Notes: generated by a model not told the origin, from the sequence alone. A stretch of 64,000 nucleotides of DNA from Thermohalobaculum sp039815685 (GCA_039815685.1 JBCBYV010000006.1:1-64000); one strand, 5' to 3'; shown: positions 50,143 through 59,371, numbered from the stretch's first letter. Numbers and translations: made by a program.

Positions 50143-51756
50143 AACCTGCGCGACACCGGCCCGCCGCGGATCGCCGGCCGCCCGCAACCCGCCACGGGCC
50201 TCGCGCATCGCACCATGCACGCCCCCGAAAAACATCGAGGGCGCCTCCCAGGCCCGGGCCCCGAGCGCCGCCCAGGCCTCCCGGTCGTCGCGCTCAGGCA
50301 GCGGCGACCCTTTCAAATCGGCCCATGCCGACAACAACGCACCCTCGGCCTCGCGTCCCAGCCCCGGCAATTCATAATCGAGCACCGCCGCAGCCCCGGC
50401 TCCCTCCACATGGAGCCTCGGCGCCGTCACCGCGTCCTCCATCGCCTCGCCCCGATCGAGGAGGCGCAACAGCACCTGCGCCAGCGCCGTCCGGATCCTG
50501 TTCGACCCGCCCGAGCCCAGCACCCAGAAGGCACCGTCCGACCGGGCCGCCACCAGCGGCGCCATCATCGAGACAAGCCGCGTCGCGGGTGCCCAGTCGA
50601 AGGGCCGATCCTCCGCCAGCCCCGGCACCAGATCCTCCTCGCCCAGCATATTGTTCGGCATGATGCCCGTGCCGGGCACGATCAGCCCGCACCCCTCGCC
50701 GTTCGAGAGCGTGAGCGCCGCCGCCCCGGCAGCGGCATCGATGGCCGAGAGATGCGTCGTCCCCCGCCGCGCCACCGGCCTTCCAGCAGGCACCGACGCC
50801 ATGCTCCGAAAGCGCTCGAGCGTCTCGGGCCGCGCAAGCCACGCAGCCCCCGCCGCCGGATCGTCATCGATACCGCTCTCCCCCCGCGCCTCCACCGTCA
50901 GGGCAAAGGCCCGCATGACCTCCGCCTCCGACGGCCCCGGCCCCGTTCCCGGCCTGAGCAGGGCCAGCGGAAACGCCGTCAGCGCACCGCCCAGCGCCGG
51001 CGGCGGATTGAGCGCGATGGTCGCATCCCCGCGCCGCGCCTCCAGCGGCGCCCGGGCCACGGCCCGCCACCGCGCAAGATCGGCTCGCTCCAGATGCCCG
51101 CCATCCCGCGCGAGGGCGAGCAAACCCTCCGCCACCTCACCCCGGCGGATGAAATCGACCCCCTCATGCCCCATGACCTCCAGGACATCGGCAAAATCGG
51201 GGTTCCGCTGCAGCGCCCCCTCGCCGAGCGGCAGACCCTCGGCATCGCAGTTGAGCGCCCGCGCTTCAGGCGTCGCCGAGACGATGGGTGCCACGATCCG
51301 GCCGAGCCGCGCCTGCAGGGCGGAAACCGGCACCCCCTCCCGCGCAGCCCGTATCGCCGGCTGCAGCAGATCGGCGAACGGCAACCGCCCATCGACCTCA
51401 TGCGCTTCCACCAGACCTGCGGCGAGCCCCGGCACGGCAATGGTGGCAGCACCGATATGAAAACCCTGCGTGACACCGCCGAAATCGGCGGTCACGGCGC
51501 GCAGATCCGCCTCCCCCGCCGGCCGTGCGCACCCTGGCGTGTCCACGAACATGTCGAGAAACCGGACCCTGCCCTCAGGCGTACGGCGCATGAGGAACCC
51601 GCCGCCGAGAAGCCCCGCCAGCACAGGCTCCGCCACCATCGCCATGAAGGCGCCGGCGACGACCGCGTCCACCGCCGTCCCCCCGGCCGCCATGACCTCG
51701 GTCCCGGCCTCCAGGGTCAGCGGATGCCCCGCCGCCATCGCAAAACGCTCAGCCAT
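50137..51756 (-). CDS. Gamma-glutamyltransferase family protein
   Basis: A 539-residue Ntn-hydrolase of the GGT family. The N-terminal part has AGGTAVDAVVAGAFMAMVAE and GLLGGGFLMRR. The autocatalytic processing site before the nucleophile Thr is RRGTTHLSAIDAAAG, and the small-subunit core has NGEGCGLIVPGTGIMPNNML then MMAPLVAARSDGAFWVLGSG. It starts at MAERFAMAAGHPL without a signal peptide, unlike periplasmic GGT, so it may be cytoplasmic and act on another gamma-glutamyl or acyl substrate. The end lies in repeat copy 3. Confidence 0.85.
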   Translation of the reverse strand: MAERFAMAAGHPLTLEAGTEVMAAGGTAVDAVVAGAFMAMVAEPVLAGLLGGGFLMRRTPEGRVRFLDMFVDTPGCARPAGEADLRAVTADFGGVTQGFHIGAATIAVPGLAAGLVEAHEVDGRLPFADLLQPAIRAAREGVPVSALQARLGRIVAPIVSATPEARALNCDAEGLPLGEGALQRNPDFADVLEVMGHEGVDFIRRGEVAEGLLALARDGGHLERADLARWRAVARAPLEARRGDATIALNPPPALGGALTAFPLALLRPGTGPGPSEAEVMRAFALTVEARGESGIDDDPAAGAAWLARPETLERFRSMASVPAGRPVARRGTTHLSAIDAAAGAAALTLSNGEGCGLIVPGTGIMPNNMLGEEDLVPGLAEDRPFDWAPATRLVSMMAPLVAARSDGAFWVLGSGGSNRIRTALAQVLLRLLDRGEAMEDAVTAPRLHVEGAGAAAVLDYELPGLGREAEGALLSAWADLKGSPLPERDDREAWAALGARAWEAPSMFFGGVHGAMREARGGLRAAGDPRRAGVAQVG

Positions 51757-51846
51757 GCCAGCCCGTCGCCCGCGCCCGAATGCCTGTCAAGTACAGGCAC
51801 CAACAGAACCGGATATCGAGACAGCAGCGCGTCCCGGAAAGAAAGT

Positions 51847-51867
51847 GACCTGCCCATCGGGCAGGTC
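51847..51867 (-). terminator. Rho-independent terminator of pckA
   Basis: A perfect 9-bp stem (GACCTGCCC) with loop ATC lies 68 bases after the pckA stop. On the minus strand it is followed by ACTTTCTTTCC, the T-rich tail expected of an intrinsic terminator. Confidence 0.7.
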
Positions 51868-51934
51868 GCCGCTTGCTTCGCTCTTGAAGGCCCCGAAGCC
51901 CCCGGGGCCGCCGGAGACCCCGATCAGGCCCCGA

Positions 51935-53539
51935 TCAGGCGGCGGTCAGCGCGCAGGCCTTCACATCCGCCGAGACATGCGGCTCGTACTGCGCGAAGTT
52001 CTCGGCGAACATGCCCACCAGCTTCGCCGCCTGCGCGTCATAGGCGCCGGGATCGCTCCAGGTCGAGCGCGGGTCGAGCAGCCGATCCTCCACCCCGGGC
52101 ACGGAGACCGGCACCTCGAACCCGAAATTCGGATCGGTGCGGTAGGTCACGCGATCGAGCCGCCCGTCGAGTGCTGCAGTCAGCAGCGCCCGCGTGGCCT
52201 TGATCGGCATCCGCGCGCCCGTGCCGTAGGCACCGCCGGTCCAGCCGGTATTCACCAGCCAGCAGGTCGAGCCGTGCTCGGCGATCTTGTCGCGCAGCAG
52301 CGCGCCATAGACCTCGGGCCTCCGCGTCATGAAGGGCGCGCCGAAGCAGGTCGAGAAGGTCGGCTCAGCCGTATCCAGCCCCTTCTCCGTGCCCGCCACC
52401 TTCGCCGTGAAGCCCGACAGGAAGTGATACATCGCCTGCGCCGGCGTCAGCCGCGCGATCGGCGGCATCACCCCGAATGCGTCGCAAGTCAGCATCACGA
52501 TGTTCTTGGGAATGCCCGCAAGGCCGGTCGCCGAGGCGTTGGAGATATAATGAAGCGGATAGGCGCAGCGCATATTCGCCGTCAGGCTGTCGTCCTCGAA
52601 ATCGAGCGCCCGCGTTTCCGGGTCATGCACCATGTTCTCGATCACGGTCGCGAATTTCGAGGTGGTCGCGAAGATCTCCGGCTCCGCATCGGCGCTCAGG
52701 CTGATGGTCTTGGCATAACAACCACCCTCGAAATTGAAGATGCCGGTATCCGTCCAGCCATGCTCATCGTCGCCTAACAGCACCCGCGCGGGGTCCGCCG
52801 AGAGCGTGGTCTTGCCGGTGCCCGAAAGCCCGAAGAACACCGCCGCGTCGTCCGGATCGCCAACCGCGTGATTGGCCGAGCAATGCATCGGCATCACGCC
52901 CTTGCCCGGCAGCAGGAAGTTGAGGACCGAGAAGATGCCCTTCTTGTTCTCGCCCGCATAGGACGTGTCGCCCACCAGGATCATGCGCCGCTCGAAGCTG
53001 ACCGCGATCACCGTCTCGCTGCGGCAGCCATGCTTCGCAGGGTCCGCCTTGAACCCGGGGCAATTGATCACCGTGAACTCCGGCGCGAAACCGGTCAGCT
53101 CCGAGCGCTCGGGCCGGCGCAGCAGATGGCGGATGAAGAGATTGTGCCAGGCAAGCTCGTTGATCAGCCGCACATTCAGCCGATGCGCAGGATCGGCCCC
53201 GGCATAGAGGTCCTGCACGAAGTAGTCGCGGCCTCTCATATGGGCGATCATGTCCTGGTAGAGCGCCTCGAAATGCTCGGGCGACATCGACTTGTTGTTG
53301 TCCCACCAGACATCCGCCTCGACGGACGGCTCACGCACCACGAACTTGTCCTTCGGGCTCCGGCCCGTGTGCTTGCCGGTCTCAACCAGCATGGTGCCGC
53401 CCTGCCCGATCTTGCCCTCCCCGCGCGCGACCGCGGCCTCCATCAGCCCCGCATCGGTGAGGTTATAGTAGACGTGACCAAGCCCATGGAGCCCCATATC
53501 CTCGAGCCGAGCCGTCGGGTTAACCGTACCGGTCTGCAT
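51935..53539 (-). CDS. pckA: Phosphoenolpyruvate carboxykinase (ATP)
   Basis: PckA converts oxaloacetate and ATP to phosphoenolpyruvate, ADP and CO2, the entry step of gluconeogenesis. The 534-residue protein has the P-loop FFGLSGTGKTTLSADPARVL, the metal and substrate motifs GDDEHGWTDTGIFNFEGGCY, ETGKHTGRSPKDKFVV and the NTGWTGGAYGTGARM segment. The ATG at 53539 (M-Q-T-G-T-V-N-P) fits the family start; an ATG three codons upstream abuts the GGAGG box. It is divergent from chvI with 402 bases between. ChvGI-type systems are known to control pckA in related bacteria. Confidence 0.96.
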   Translation of the reverse strand: MQTGTVNPTARLEDMGLHGLGHVYYNLTDAGLMEAAVARGEGKIGQGGTMLVETGKHTGRSPKDKFVVREPSVEADVWWDNNKSMSPEHFEALYQDMIAHMRGRDYFVQDLYAGADPAHRLNVRLINELAWHNLFIRHLLRRPERSELTGFAPEFTVINCPGFKADPAKHGCRSETVIAVSFERRMILVGDTSYAGENKKGIFSVLNFLLPGKGVMPMHCSANHAVGDPDDAAVFFGLSGTGKTTLSADPARVLLGDDEHGWTDTGIFNFEGGCYAKTISLSADAEPEIFATTSKFATVIENMVHDPETRALDFEDDSLTANMRCAYPLHYISNASATGLAGIPKNIVMLTCDAFGVMPPIARLTPAQAMYHFLSGFTAKVAGTEKGLDTAEPTFSTCFGAPFMTRRPEVYGALLRDKIAEHGSTCWLVNTGWTGGAYGTGARMPIKATRALLTAALDGRLDRVTYRTDPNFGFEVPVSVPGVEDRLLDPRSTWSDPGAYDAQAAKLVGMFAENFAQYEPHVSADVKACALTAA

Positions 53540-53941
53540 CACGTCCATCCTCCAGCTTCTCCGAATGTACACCGGGCGGCCAGCCCATCGCTCCCACCGG
53601 CCGCCGTTCTCACCAACCAACGCCGCAACGCCCATCCCGTGGCTATACCGCAATGCAGCAAAAATGCGAGGCGATGCGGCGCGGATTTACGACCATCGGC
53701 GGCGACGCGTCCAGCCCGAGGACGTCCCGACTTGGAAATACGTTCCATTTCCGAACGTACGATACCACAATCGGGCTGTCTCAGCGCAGCAACCACCGCG
53801 CAAAAGCAGGGCACAACGCCATTCTTGCGTCACGGCGCGGCCTTGTCGCTGCCCAATCTATGGTGTTTTGTCGCGATATGGCGCATAGCCCGCGTAGATT
53901 TCCTGCCCTGTGCAGGACCAGGCGCGGCTCGAGGGAGAGGC
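53540..53941. promoter_or_regulatory. pckA/chvI divergent control region
   Basis: This 402-base gap contains both promoters. No gene is supported; open frames of 60-107 codons here lack family features and ribosome-binding sites. GGAGG serves pckA and GAGGGAGAGG serves chvI. No ChvI-binding motif was assigned with confidence. Confidence 0.5.
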
Positions 53942-54643
53942 ATGGCCACGATCGCTCTGGTCGATGACGACCGCAACATTCTCACTTCCGTTTCGATGGT
54001 GCTCGAGGCGGAGGGGTACGAAGTCAAAACCTACAACGATGGTGCAAGTGCGCTGACGGCGCTTACACAGACGCCGCCGGACCTCGCCATTCTCGACATC
54101 AAGATGCCCCGCATGGACGGCATGGAGTTGCTGCGCAGGCTGCGCCTCAAGAGCGAGCTGCCGGTGATCTTCCTGACCTCGAAGGACGAGGAGATCGACG
54201 AGGTCATCGGGCTTCGCATGGGCGCGGACGACTATGTTCGCAAACCCTTCTCCCAGCGGCTGCTGGTCGAGCGCATCCGCGCCGTCCTGCGCCGCCGCGA
54301 GGCGCTGCCCGAAAGCTCGGCCGAGCGGGCGGAGACCGACAAGGTGCTCCGGCGCGGGCGGCTCGAGATGGACCCGATGCGCCATTCCAGCACCTGGGAG
54401 GGGCTGCCCGTCACGCTCACGGTGACCGAATTCCTGATCCTCCATGCGCTCGCTCAGCGCCCGGGCTTCGTGAAGAGCCGCGACCAGCTCATGGACGCCG
54501 CCTATGACGACCAGGTCTATGTGGACGACCGCACCATCGACAGCCACATCAAGCGCATCCGCAAGAAATTCCGTGACGTCGACGACAGCTTCAACTCGAT
54601 AGAGACGCTCTACGGCGTCGGGTACAGGTACAAGGAAGCTTGA
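53942..54643 (+). CDS. chvI: Response regulator ChvI
   Basis: A 233-residue OmpR-family regulator. The receiver domain has the acidic pocket LVDDDRNI, phospho-acceptor Asp52 (AILDIKMPRMDGMELLRRLR) and Lys101 (DDYVRKPFS). The winged-helix domain contains VTEFLILHALAQRPGFVKSR and VDDRTIDSHIKRIRKKFR. With ChvG it governs acid, cell-envelope and central-carbon responses in alphaproteobacteria. The GAGGGAGAGG site directly before 53942 fixes the start. The gene overlaps chvG by four bases. Confidence 0.96.
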   Translation: MATIALVDDDRNILTSVSMVLEAEGYEVKTYNDGASALTALTQTPPDLAILDIKMPRMDGMELLRRLRLKSELPVIFLTSKDEEIDEVIGLRMGADDYVRKPFSQRLLVERIRAVLRRREALPESSAERAETDKVLRRGRLEMDPMRHSSTWEGLPVTLTVTEFLILHALAQRPGFVKSRDQLMDAAYDDQVYVDDRTIDSHIKRIRKKFRDVDDSFNSIETLYGVGYRYKEA

Positions 54644-56385
54644 GCAACGAGACCATGTCTCGCGCAGCGGCGATCATGCGGGGGACTGATTTCTTCAGCC
54701 TCGATGCTCGGCCGCGGCCAGCCTCGGGGCGTGAGCGGATCCTCATGGGTCTCCGCCGCTCGGCCCCCTTCTCGTCGCTTCAACGCCGGATCATCTTCTT
54801 CAACCTGCTCGGCCTCGCCGTCCTCGTCTTCGGTGTTCTCTACCTCAACCAGTTCCGCACGGGCCTGATCGAGCAGCGCGTCCGCTCCCTCGCGATCGAG
54901 GGACAGATCATCGCCTTCACGATCGCCGAAAGCGCCGGCGACTATGGCGAGGACATTCCGGCCTCGGCGCTGGAGCGCCCGAGCCTCGACCACGACCTCG
55001 CCTCCGTCATCCTGAACCGGCTCGCGCAGCCGACGCGGACGCGCGCCCGGCTCTACGACACCGACCTCGAGCTCGTGACCGACACCCGCCAGGACGCATC
55101 CGGCAGCGGGCCGGTCGTGGTCTCCGAACTGCCACCGCCCGGGACCGGCAACACCCCCGGCGTGATCGAGCGGCTCGAGGACATCTATGACCAGCTCATC
55201 CTGCCCGATGAGGGCGAGGCCGGCGACCGCGTCTATTCGGAAGTCTCCGATCCGGATGAGAGCCTGCCCCCCGCCGTCCGCGAAGCCACCCTCGGCCGCA
55301 TCGCCAACGCGGTCGACGTCAATTCCGAGCGCAACCTGATCGTCTCCGTCGCGATCCCGGTTCGCCGCTTCAAGACCGTCATCGGCGTGCTTCTGCTCTC
55401 GACCGAAGGCGACGACATCAACGACGTGGTGGAGCGTGAGCGCGTCGGCATCCTCCAGATCTTCGTGATCGCGGCCCTCGTCTCCGTCGGCCTGTCGGTG
55501 CTCCTCGCCAATACGATCGCAAGCCCGATCCGCCGCCTCGCCCGCGCCGTGGACCCCGCCGGCACCTCCGCCGCCCGCCCGCTCAACCCCGAACGCGTCG
55601 AAGTGCCGGACATGACCCGGCGCACAGACGAGATCGGCGATCTTTCAGCAGCCATCATCCGCATGACCGAGGCGCTCTACCGCAGGATCGAGGCCATCGA
55701 GAGCTTCGCGGCCGACGTGGCGCACGAGATCAAGAACCCGCTCACCTCCATGCGCTCGGCCATCGAGACCTTCAGCTACGCCAAGACCCCGGAGCAGCGG
55801 CAGAAGCTCCTCGACGTCATCATGTCCGACGTGAAGCGCCTCGACCGCCTTGTGACCGACATCTCGAACGCCTCGCGCCTAGATGCGGAGCTTGTCCGCG
55901 AGCGCATGGAGGCCTTCGATCTCGGCGCCCTCCTCGACCGCCTGACCGCGGTGACCGAGACGCAGGGCGAGAAACTTGGCGTCGGGGTCGTGCTCACCTT
56001 GCCGGAGGAGGGGCTGATGGCCCGCGGGCTCGAGGGCAGGCTCGCGCAGGTCTTCGCCAACCTCCTCGACAACGCTCTCTCCTTCTCACCGGACGGCAGC
56101 ACCATCCGCGTCGTCGGCGAGCAGCTCGAGGGCGGCGTCCGCGTGACCGTGACCGATGGCGGCCCCGGCATCCCTGAGGACAATCTCAGCACGATTTTCG
56201 AGCGCTTCTACTCCGAGCGGCCTGAACACAGCTTCGGCAACCATTCCGGCCTCGGCCTCTCCATCTGCCGCCAGATCGTCGAGGCCCATTCGGGCCGCAT
56301 CTGGGCGGAGAATGTGCGCCCCGAAGACGCAAGCCTCGATACCGCGGCCGAAGGCGCCCGCTTCACGGTGGAGCTGCCCGCATGA
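54640..56385 (+). CDS. chvG: Sensor histidine kinase ChvG
   Basis: A 581-residue membrane sensor kinase. After about 45 residues comes TM1 (IIFFNLLGLAVLVFGVLYLN), a periplasmic domain of about 215 residues, TM2 (ILQIFVIAALVSVGLSVLLA), a HAMP segment (NTIASPIRRLARAVDPAG), the H-box VAHEIKNPLTSM with His362 and ATP-binding N/G boxes (VFANLLDNALSFSPDGSTIR, TVTDGGPGIPEDNL, SGLGLSICRQIVEAHSG). The start is a TTG at 54640 inside the chvI stop with AAGGA upstream; an ATG at 54655 is an alternative. It overlaps hprK by four bases. Confidence 0.95.
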   Translation: MSNETMSRAAAIMRGTDFFSLDARPRPASGRERILMGLRRSAPFSSLQRRIIFFNLLGLAVLVFGVLYLNQFRTGLIEQRVRSLAIEGQIIAFTIAESAGDYGEDIPASALERPSLDHDLASVILNRLAQPTRTRARLYDTDLELVTDTRQDASGSGPVVVSELPPPGTGNTPGVIERLEDIYDQLILPDEGEAGDRVYSEVSDPDESLPPAVREATLGRIANAVDVNSERNLIVSVAIPVRRFKTVIGVLLLSTEGDDINDVVERERVGILQIFVIAALVSVGLSVLLANTIASPIRRLARAVDPAGTSAARPLNPERVEVPDMTRRTDEIGDLSAAIIRMTEALYRRIEAIESFAADVAHEIKNPLTSMRSAIETFSYAKTPEQRQKLLDVIMSDVKRLDRLVTDISNASRLDAELVRERMEAFDLGALLDRLTAVTETQGEKLGVGVVLTLPEEGLMARGLEGRLAQVFANLLDNALSFSPDGSTIRVVGEQLEGGVRVTVTDGGPGIPEDNLSTIFERFYSERPEHSFGNHSGLGLSICRQIVEAHSGRIWAENVRPEDASLDTAAEGARFTVELPA

Positions 56386-56885
56386 CCGTCTCCGCCGCGC
56401 CGGTACCGACGGGCCGCGGCGAGACGATACATGCAAGCGCCGTCTGCCTGGCCGGCCGCGGCTTGCTGATCCTCGGCCCCGCCGGCGCTGGCAAAACCCG
56501 CCTCGCCCTGGAGCTCATCGCCCTTGGCGCGGAGCTCATTGCCGATGACCGGGTTGTCGTCGCGCCGGATCCGGCAGGCCAGCCGATCCTGCGCCCACCG
56601 CCCGCGATCGCTGGTCTCGTCGAAATCCGCGGCGCCGGCATCCTCCGCCACCCCTATTGCAGCACAGCACCACTTTGGCTGGCGATCGATCTCGGGGCCA
56701 CGCCTGCCGAACGCATGGCGGGGGTCCAGCACCGCCGTATGGCAGGCACCGATGTCCCGTGCCTCGCGGGCGGCGCCCCGCTCCATTCAGCCGCGATCCT
56801 CGCCATGTTCCGCACCGGCAGTCTGCCCGAGCCCGACTTCTTCGCCGACCGGGATGCAGCACCGGCCCTAAGGCGCCATGGCTGA
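56382..56885 (+). CDS. hprK: HPr kinase/phosphorylase, short alphaproteobacterial form
   Basis: HprK phosphorylates HPr on Ser46. This 167-residue protein lacks the N-terminal domain of Gram-positive enzymes and consists of the kinase domain only: Walker A LILGPAGAGKTRLALELIAL with Lys38, ELIADDRVVVAP, and the signature VEIRGAGILRHPY. It follows chvG with a four-base overlap and overlaps rapZ by eight bases, the standard alphaproteobacterial arrangement linking the two-component system with the regulatory PTS. Confidence 0.93.
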   Translation: MTVSAAPVPTGRGETIHASAVCLAGRGLLILGPAGAGKTRLALELIALGAELIADDRVVVAPDPAGQPILRPPPAIAGLVEIRGAGILRHPYCSTAPLWLAIDLGATPAERMAGVQHRRMAGTDVPCLAGGAPLHSAAILAMFRTGSLPEPDFFADRDAAPALRRHG

Positions 56886-57897
56886 AACGGCGGATGACAT
56901 CGTTGCGCCGGCAATCGTCCTCGTCACGGGCCTCTCCGGCGCGGGCCGGACCACCGCCATCAACGCGCTCGAGGATCTGGGTTTCGAGGCGATCAGCAAC
57001 CTGCCGATCCCCTTCATTCACAGCCTCCTCGACGACGGCGCCCCGGGTCGCCCCGGTGCTGGCAGACGCCCCATCGCACTCGGGCTCGACACGCGCACCC
57101 GCGGCTTCTCCGCCACCGGCCTCCGCGAACTGCTCACGCGCCTCCGCGCGACACCCAGCGTCGGCGCCGCCCTCCTCCTCTTTCTCGACTGCACCGACGC
57201 CGTCCTCGCCCGCCGCTTCTCCGAGACGCGCCGCCGCCATCCCCTCGCCCCGGCGGAGGATGTGGAGACCGGCATCGCGCGCGAGCGCGACCTCCTCGCA
57301 GAGATCCGGGGGGAGGCCGACATGCTGATCGAGACGGGCAGTCTCACGCCCCACGAGCTGAAGGCCGAGATCGCCGCCCGCTTCGGCAGCGGCGCCCCGG
57401 CCCTCGGCGGCCGCCTCGCCACCACCGCCCGGGGCCCCGCGATTACGGTCTCGAGCTTCAGCTACAAGCGCGGCGTGCCGGGCGGCGCAGACGTGGTGCT
57501 CGACTGCCGCTTCCTCAGGAACCCTTACTGGCACGCGGAATTGCGCGACCTCGACGGGCGCGACCCGGCCGTCCAGGCCTATGTCGCCGATGATCCGAGG
57601 TTCGGCGATTTCTTCGATCGCGTCGCCGATCTCCTAGAAACACTGTTGCCGGCTTATGCGGACGAGGGGAAAGTGTACTTCTCAGTAGCATTCGGCTGCA
57701 CCGGCGGCCGCCACCGCTCCGTCACCGTGGCGGAGAGGCTGGCAGCCCGGCTCGCCGGGGCAGGATGGTCGGCGGGGCTTCGGCACCGCGAACTGGACCG
57801 GGAACTGGACCGGGAAATGGGCCGGGAACTGGGTCGAGAACTTGACCGGGGCGGGGCGTCGCATCCGGTCGGTAGCGTAGAAAGCGGGGGACGATGA
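56878..57897 (+). CDS. rapZ: RNase adapter RapZ
   Basis: A 339-residue RapZ/YvcJ-type protein. It has an N-terminal P-loop domain (LVTGLSGAGRTTAINALEDL, then FEAISNLPIPF) and the C-terminal RapZ domain (SSFSYKRGVPGGADVVLDCR, FLRNPYWHAELRDLDGRD and VAFGCTGGRHRSVTVAERLA). The P-loop carries Arg24 where Lys is usual. The protein is longer than E. coli RapZ because of a C-terminal tail with a fivefold four-residue repeat (R-E-L-D type, 57787-57846). In E. coli RapZ senses glucosamine-6-phosphate and guides RNase E; in alphaproteobacteria its role is less clear. Confidence 0.93.
   Translation: MAETADDIVAPAIVLVTGLSGAGRTTAINALEDLGFEAISNLPIPFIHSLLDDGAPGRPGAGRRPIALGLDTRTRGFSATGLRELLTRLRATPSVGAALLLFLDCTDAVLARRFSETRRRHPLAPAEDVETGIARERDLLAEIRGEADMLIETGSLTPHELKAEIAARFGSGAPALGGRLATTARGPAITVSSFSYKRGVPGGADVVLDCRFLRNPYWHAELRDLDGRDPAVQAYVADDPRFGDFFDRVADLLETLLPAYADEGKVYFSVAFGCTGGRHRSVTVAERLAARLAGAGWSAGLRHRELDRELDREMGRELGRELDRGGASHPVGSVESGGR
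57787..57846 (+). repeat. Five tandem 12-bp coding repeats in rapZ
   Basis: Five consecutive imperfect copies of a 12-bp unit of the type CGGGAACTGGAC encode R-E-L-D, R-E-L-D, R-E-M-G, R-E-L-G and R-E-L-D near the C-terminus of RapZ. The tract is likely to form a charged helix and could vary in copy number by slippage. Confidence 0.8.
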
Positions 57898-58412
57898 CGC
57901 GTCAGACATTGCAGCCAGGCAGCGCGCCCAAGCATGCTACCAGCGACGCAAGGGAGCGCGCGGCAGGCCCTGGATCCCGGGGGACGCGTGGCGAGCCCGC
58001 AGCCCGCATCGGCATCGTGATCGTCGCCCACGGCGCCCTCGCCTCAGCCCTTCTCGAAGCGCTGGAACACGTGGTCGGCAAGCTCGAAAGCGCGGTCGCC
58101 ATCGCCATCCAGCCGGCCGACGACCTCCATGCACGGCAGAGCGAGATCGACGCCGCCGTCGCCGCCGCGGACGAAGGCGCCGGCGTGGTCCTCGTCACCG
58201 ACATGTTCGGCGGCACGCCCTCCAACCTCGCGCTCAGCGCCATGACGCGCCCGGGCATCGAGGTCATCTACGGCGCCAACCTGCCCCTCCTCGTGAAGCT
58301 CGCCAAATGCCGCGGCCGCGACATGGAGGACGCCGTGCGCACCGCGATCGAGGCGGGGGCGAAATACATCGACAGCGCAGGCCGCATGCTCGAACCCGCA
58401 CCGCGCGGCTGA
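57894..58412 (+). CDS. PTS EIIA component, mannose family
   Basis: A 172-residue EIIA-Man-family protein that accepts phosphate from HPr on His46 (GIVIVAHGALASALLEALE). The second conserved segment is VVLVTDMFGGTPSNLALSAM. A 37-residue polar N-terminal extension precedes the domain. No PTS membrane permease is nearby, so it belongs to the regulatory rather than the transport PTS. Its ATG overlaps the rapZ stop. Confidence 0.93.
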   Translation: MTRQTLQPGSAPKHATSDARERAAGPGSRGTRGEPAARIGIVIVAHGALASALLEALEHVVGKLESAVAIAIQPADDLHARQSEIDAAVAAADEGAGVVLVTDMFGGTPSNLALSAMTRPGIEVIYGANLPLLVKLAKCRGRDMEDAVRTAIEAGAKYIDSAGRMLEPAPRG

Positions 58413-58418
58413 GCGGCC

Positions 58419-58688
58419 ATGCCCGCCCGCAGCGTCAGCATCGTGAATGCCAAGGGCCTCCATGCCCGTGCCTCGGCCCGCTTCGTGGAATGCGTCGAGG
58501 CGCATGACGCGACCGCCCGGGTCAGCCGCGACGGTCAGACCGTCTCGGGCGACAGCATCATGGGCCTCCTCATGCTCTCCGCCTCCAAGGGCACGGAGAT
58601 CGAGATCGCAACCGACGGTGCCGAGGCCGAGGTTCTCCTCGAAGCCCTAGCGACGCTCATCGCCAACCGCTTCGGCGAGGATCAGTAA
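58419..58688 (+). CDS. Phosphocarrier protein HPr
   Basis: An 89-residue HPr with His15 (KGLHARASARFVE), the phosphorylation site for EI, and Ser46 (SGDSIMGLLML), the site used by HprK. Both residues are at canonical positions. It follows the EIIA gene by six bases and ends the chvI–chvG–hprK–rapZ–EIIA–HPr operon. Confidence 0.96.
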   Translation: MPARSVSIVNAKGLHARASARFVECVEAHDATARVSRDGQTVSGDSIMGLLMLSASKGTEIEIATDGAEAEVLLEALATLIANRFGEDQ

Positions 58689-58735
58689 GCACGCCGCCCC
58701 CGCGCTCGGCCGTTCGCCCCCAGATCATCCCCAGA

Positions 58736-59371
58736 TCAACGCCAGACCAGCGCACGGCCCTGAGCAGCACAGGCTTCGCGCGCCGGGCATCCTTCGAGGT
58801 GGTCGTTGACGATCCCCGTCGCCTGCATGAAGGCATAGACGATCACCGGGCCGCAGAAGCGAAATCCCCTCGCTTTCAGTGCCTTCGACATCTCCTTGCT
58901 GATCGGCGTCTCGGCCGGCACGTCGCTCGGGGTGCCCGGCGCGTTCTGGAGCGGCGCGAAGTCGACGAACTGCCACAGGAACCGGTCGAAACCCTCCTCC
59001 TCCTGGATCTTGAGGTAGGCCCGCGCGTTCCCGATGGTCGCCTCGATCTTCGAGCGGCTGCGCACGATCCCCGCATCGCCCAGCAACCGCGCCACATCCT
59101 CCTCGCCCCACCGCGCAATCACTTCCGGCTCGAACCCCGCGAAGGCCCGGCGGAAGTTGTCGCGCTTCCGCAGGATCGTGATCCAGGCGAGCCCGGCCTG
59201 GAACCCGTCCAGCACCAGCTTCTCCCAAAGCGCCCGCGGATCCGTCTCGGGCCGACCCCATTCGAGGTCGTGATAGGCGACGTAGTCGGGCGCCTCACCA
59301 CACCAGCCACATCGGCCTGACGCTTCCGTCGATGCGGCGCGGGAAGAGCTTTCTGAAGCCTTATCGTTCAC
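58736..59371 (-). CDS. tag: DNA-3-methyladenine glycosylase I
   Basis: Tag removes 3-methyladenine from alkylated DNA. The core matches the family: RCGWCGEAPDYVAYHDLEWG (zinc-binding Cys in the CGWC segment), FQAGLAWITILRKRDNFRRA, DAGIVRSRSKIEATIGNARA, FRFCGPVIVYAFMQATGIVN and the final zinc-site DHLEGCPAREAC. It is convergent with the PTS operon. The start is uncertain: a GTG at 59371 gives 211 residues with a 20-residue Ser/Ala-rich leader, and no ribosome-binding site is evident. Confidence 0.92.
   Translation of the reverse strand: MNDKASESSSRAASTEASGRCGWCGEAPDYVAYHDLEWGRPETDPRALWEKLVLDGFQAGLAWITILRKRDNFRRAFAGFEPEVIARWGEEDVARLLGDAGIVRSRSKIEATIGNARAYLKIQEEEGFDRFLWQFVDFAPLQNAPGTPSDVPAETPISKEMSKALKARGFRFCGPVIVYAFMQATGIVNDHLEGCPAREACAAQGRALVWR

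Noticed and set aside
53565..53888. A 107-codon frame in the pckA/chvI gap
   Set aside because: No ribosome-binding site, no motif and a composition unlike neighbouring proteins.
52868..53941. An in-frame extension of chvI by over 350 codons
   Set aside because: It runs antisense to pckA and carries no domain; the GAGGGAGAGG box and the receiver-domain start fix chvI at 53942.
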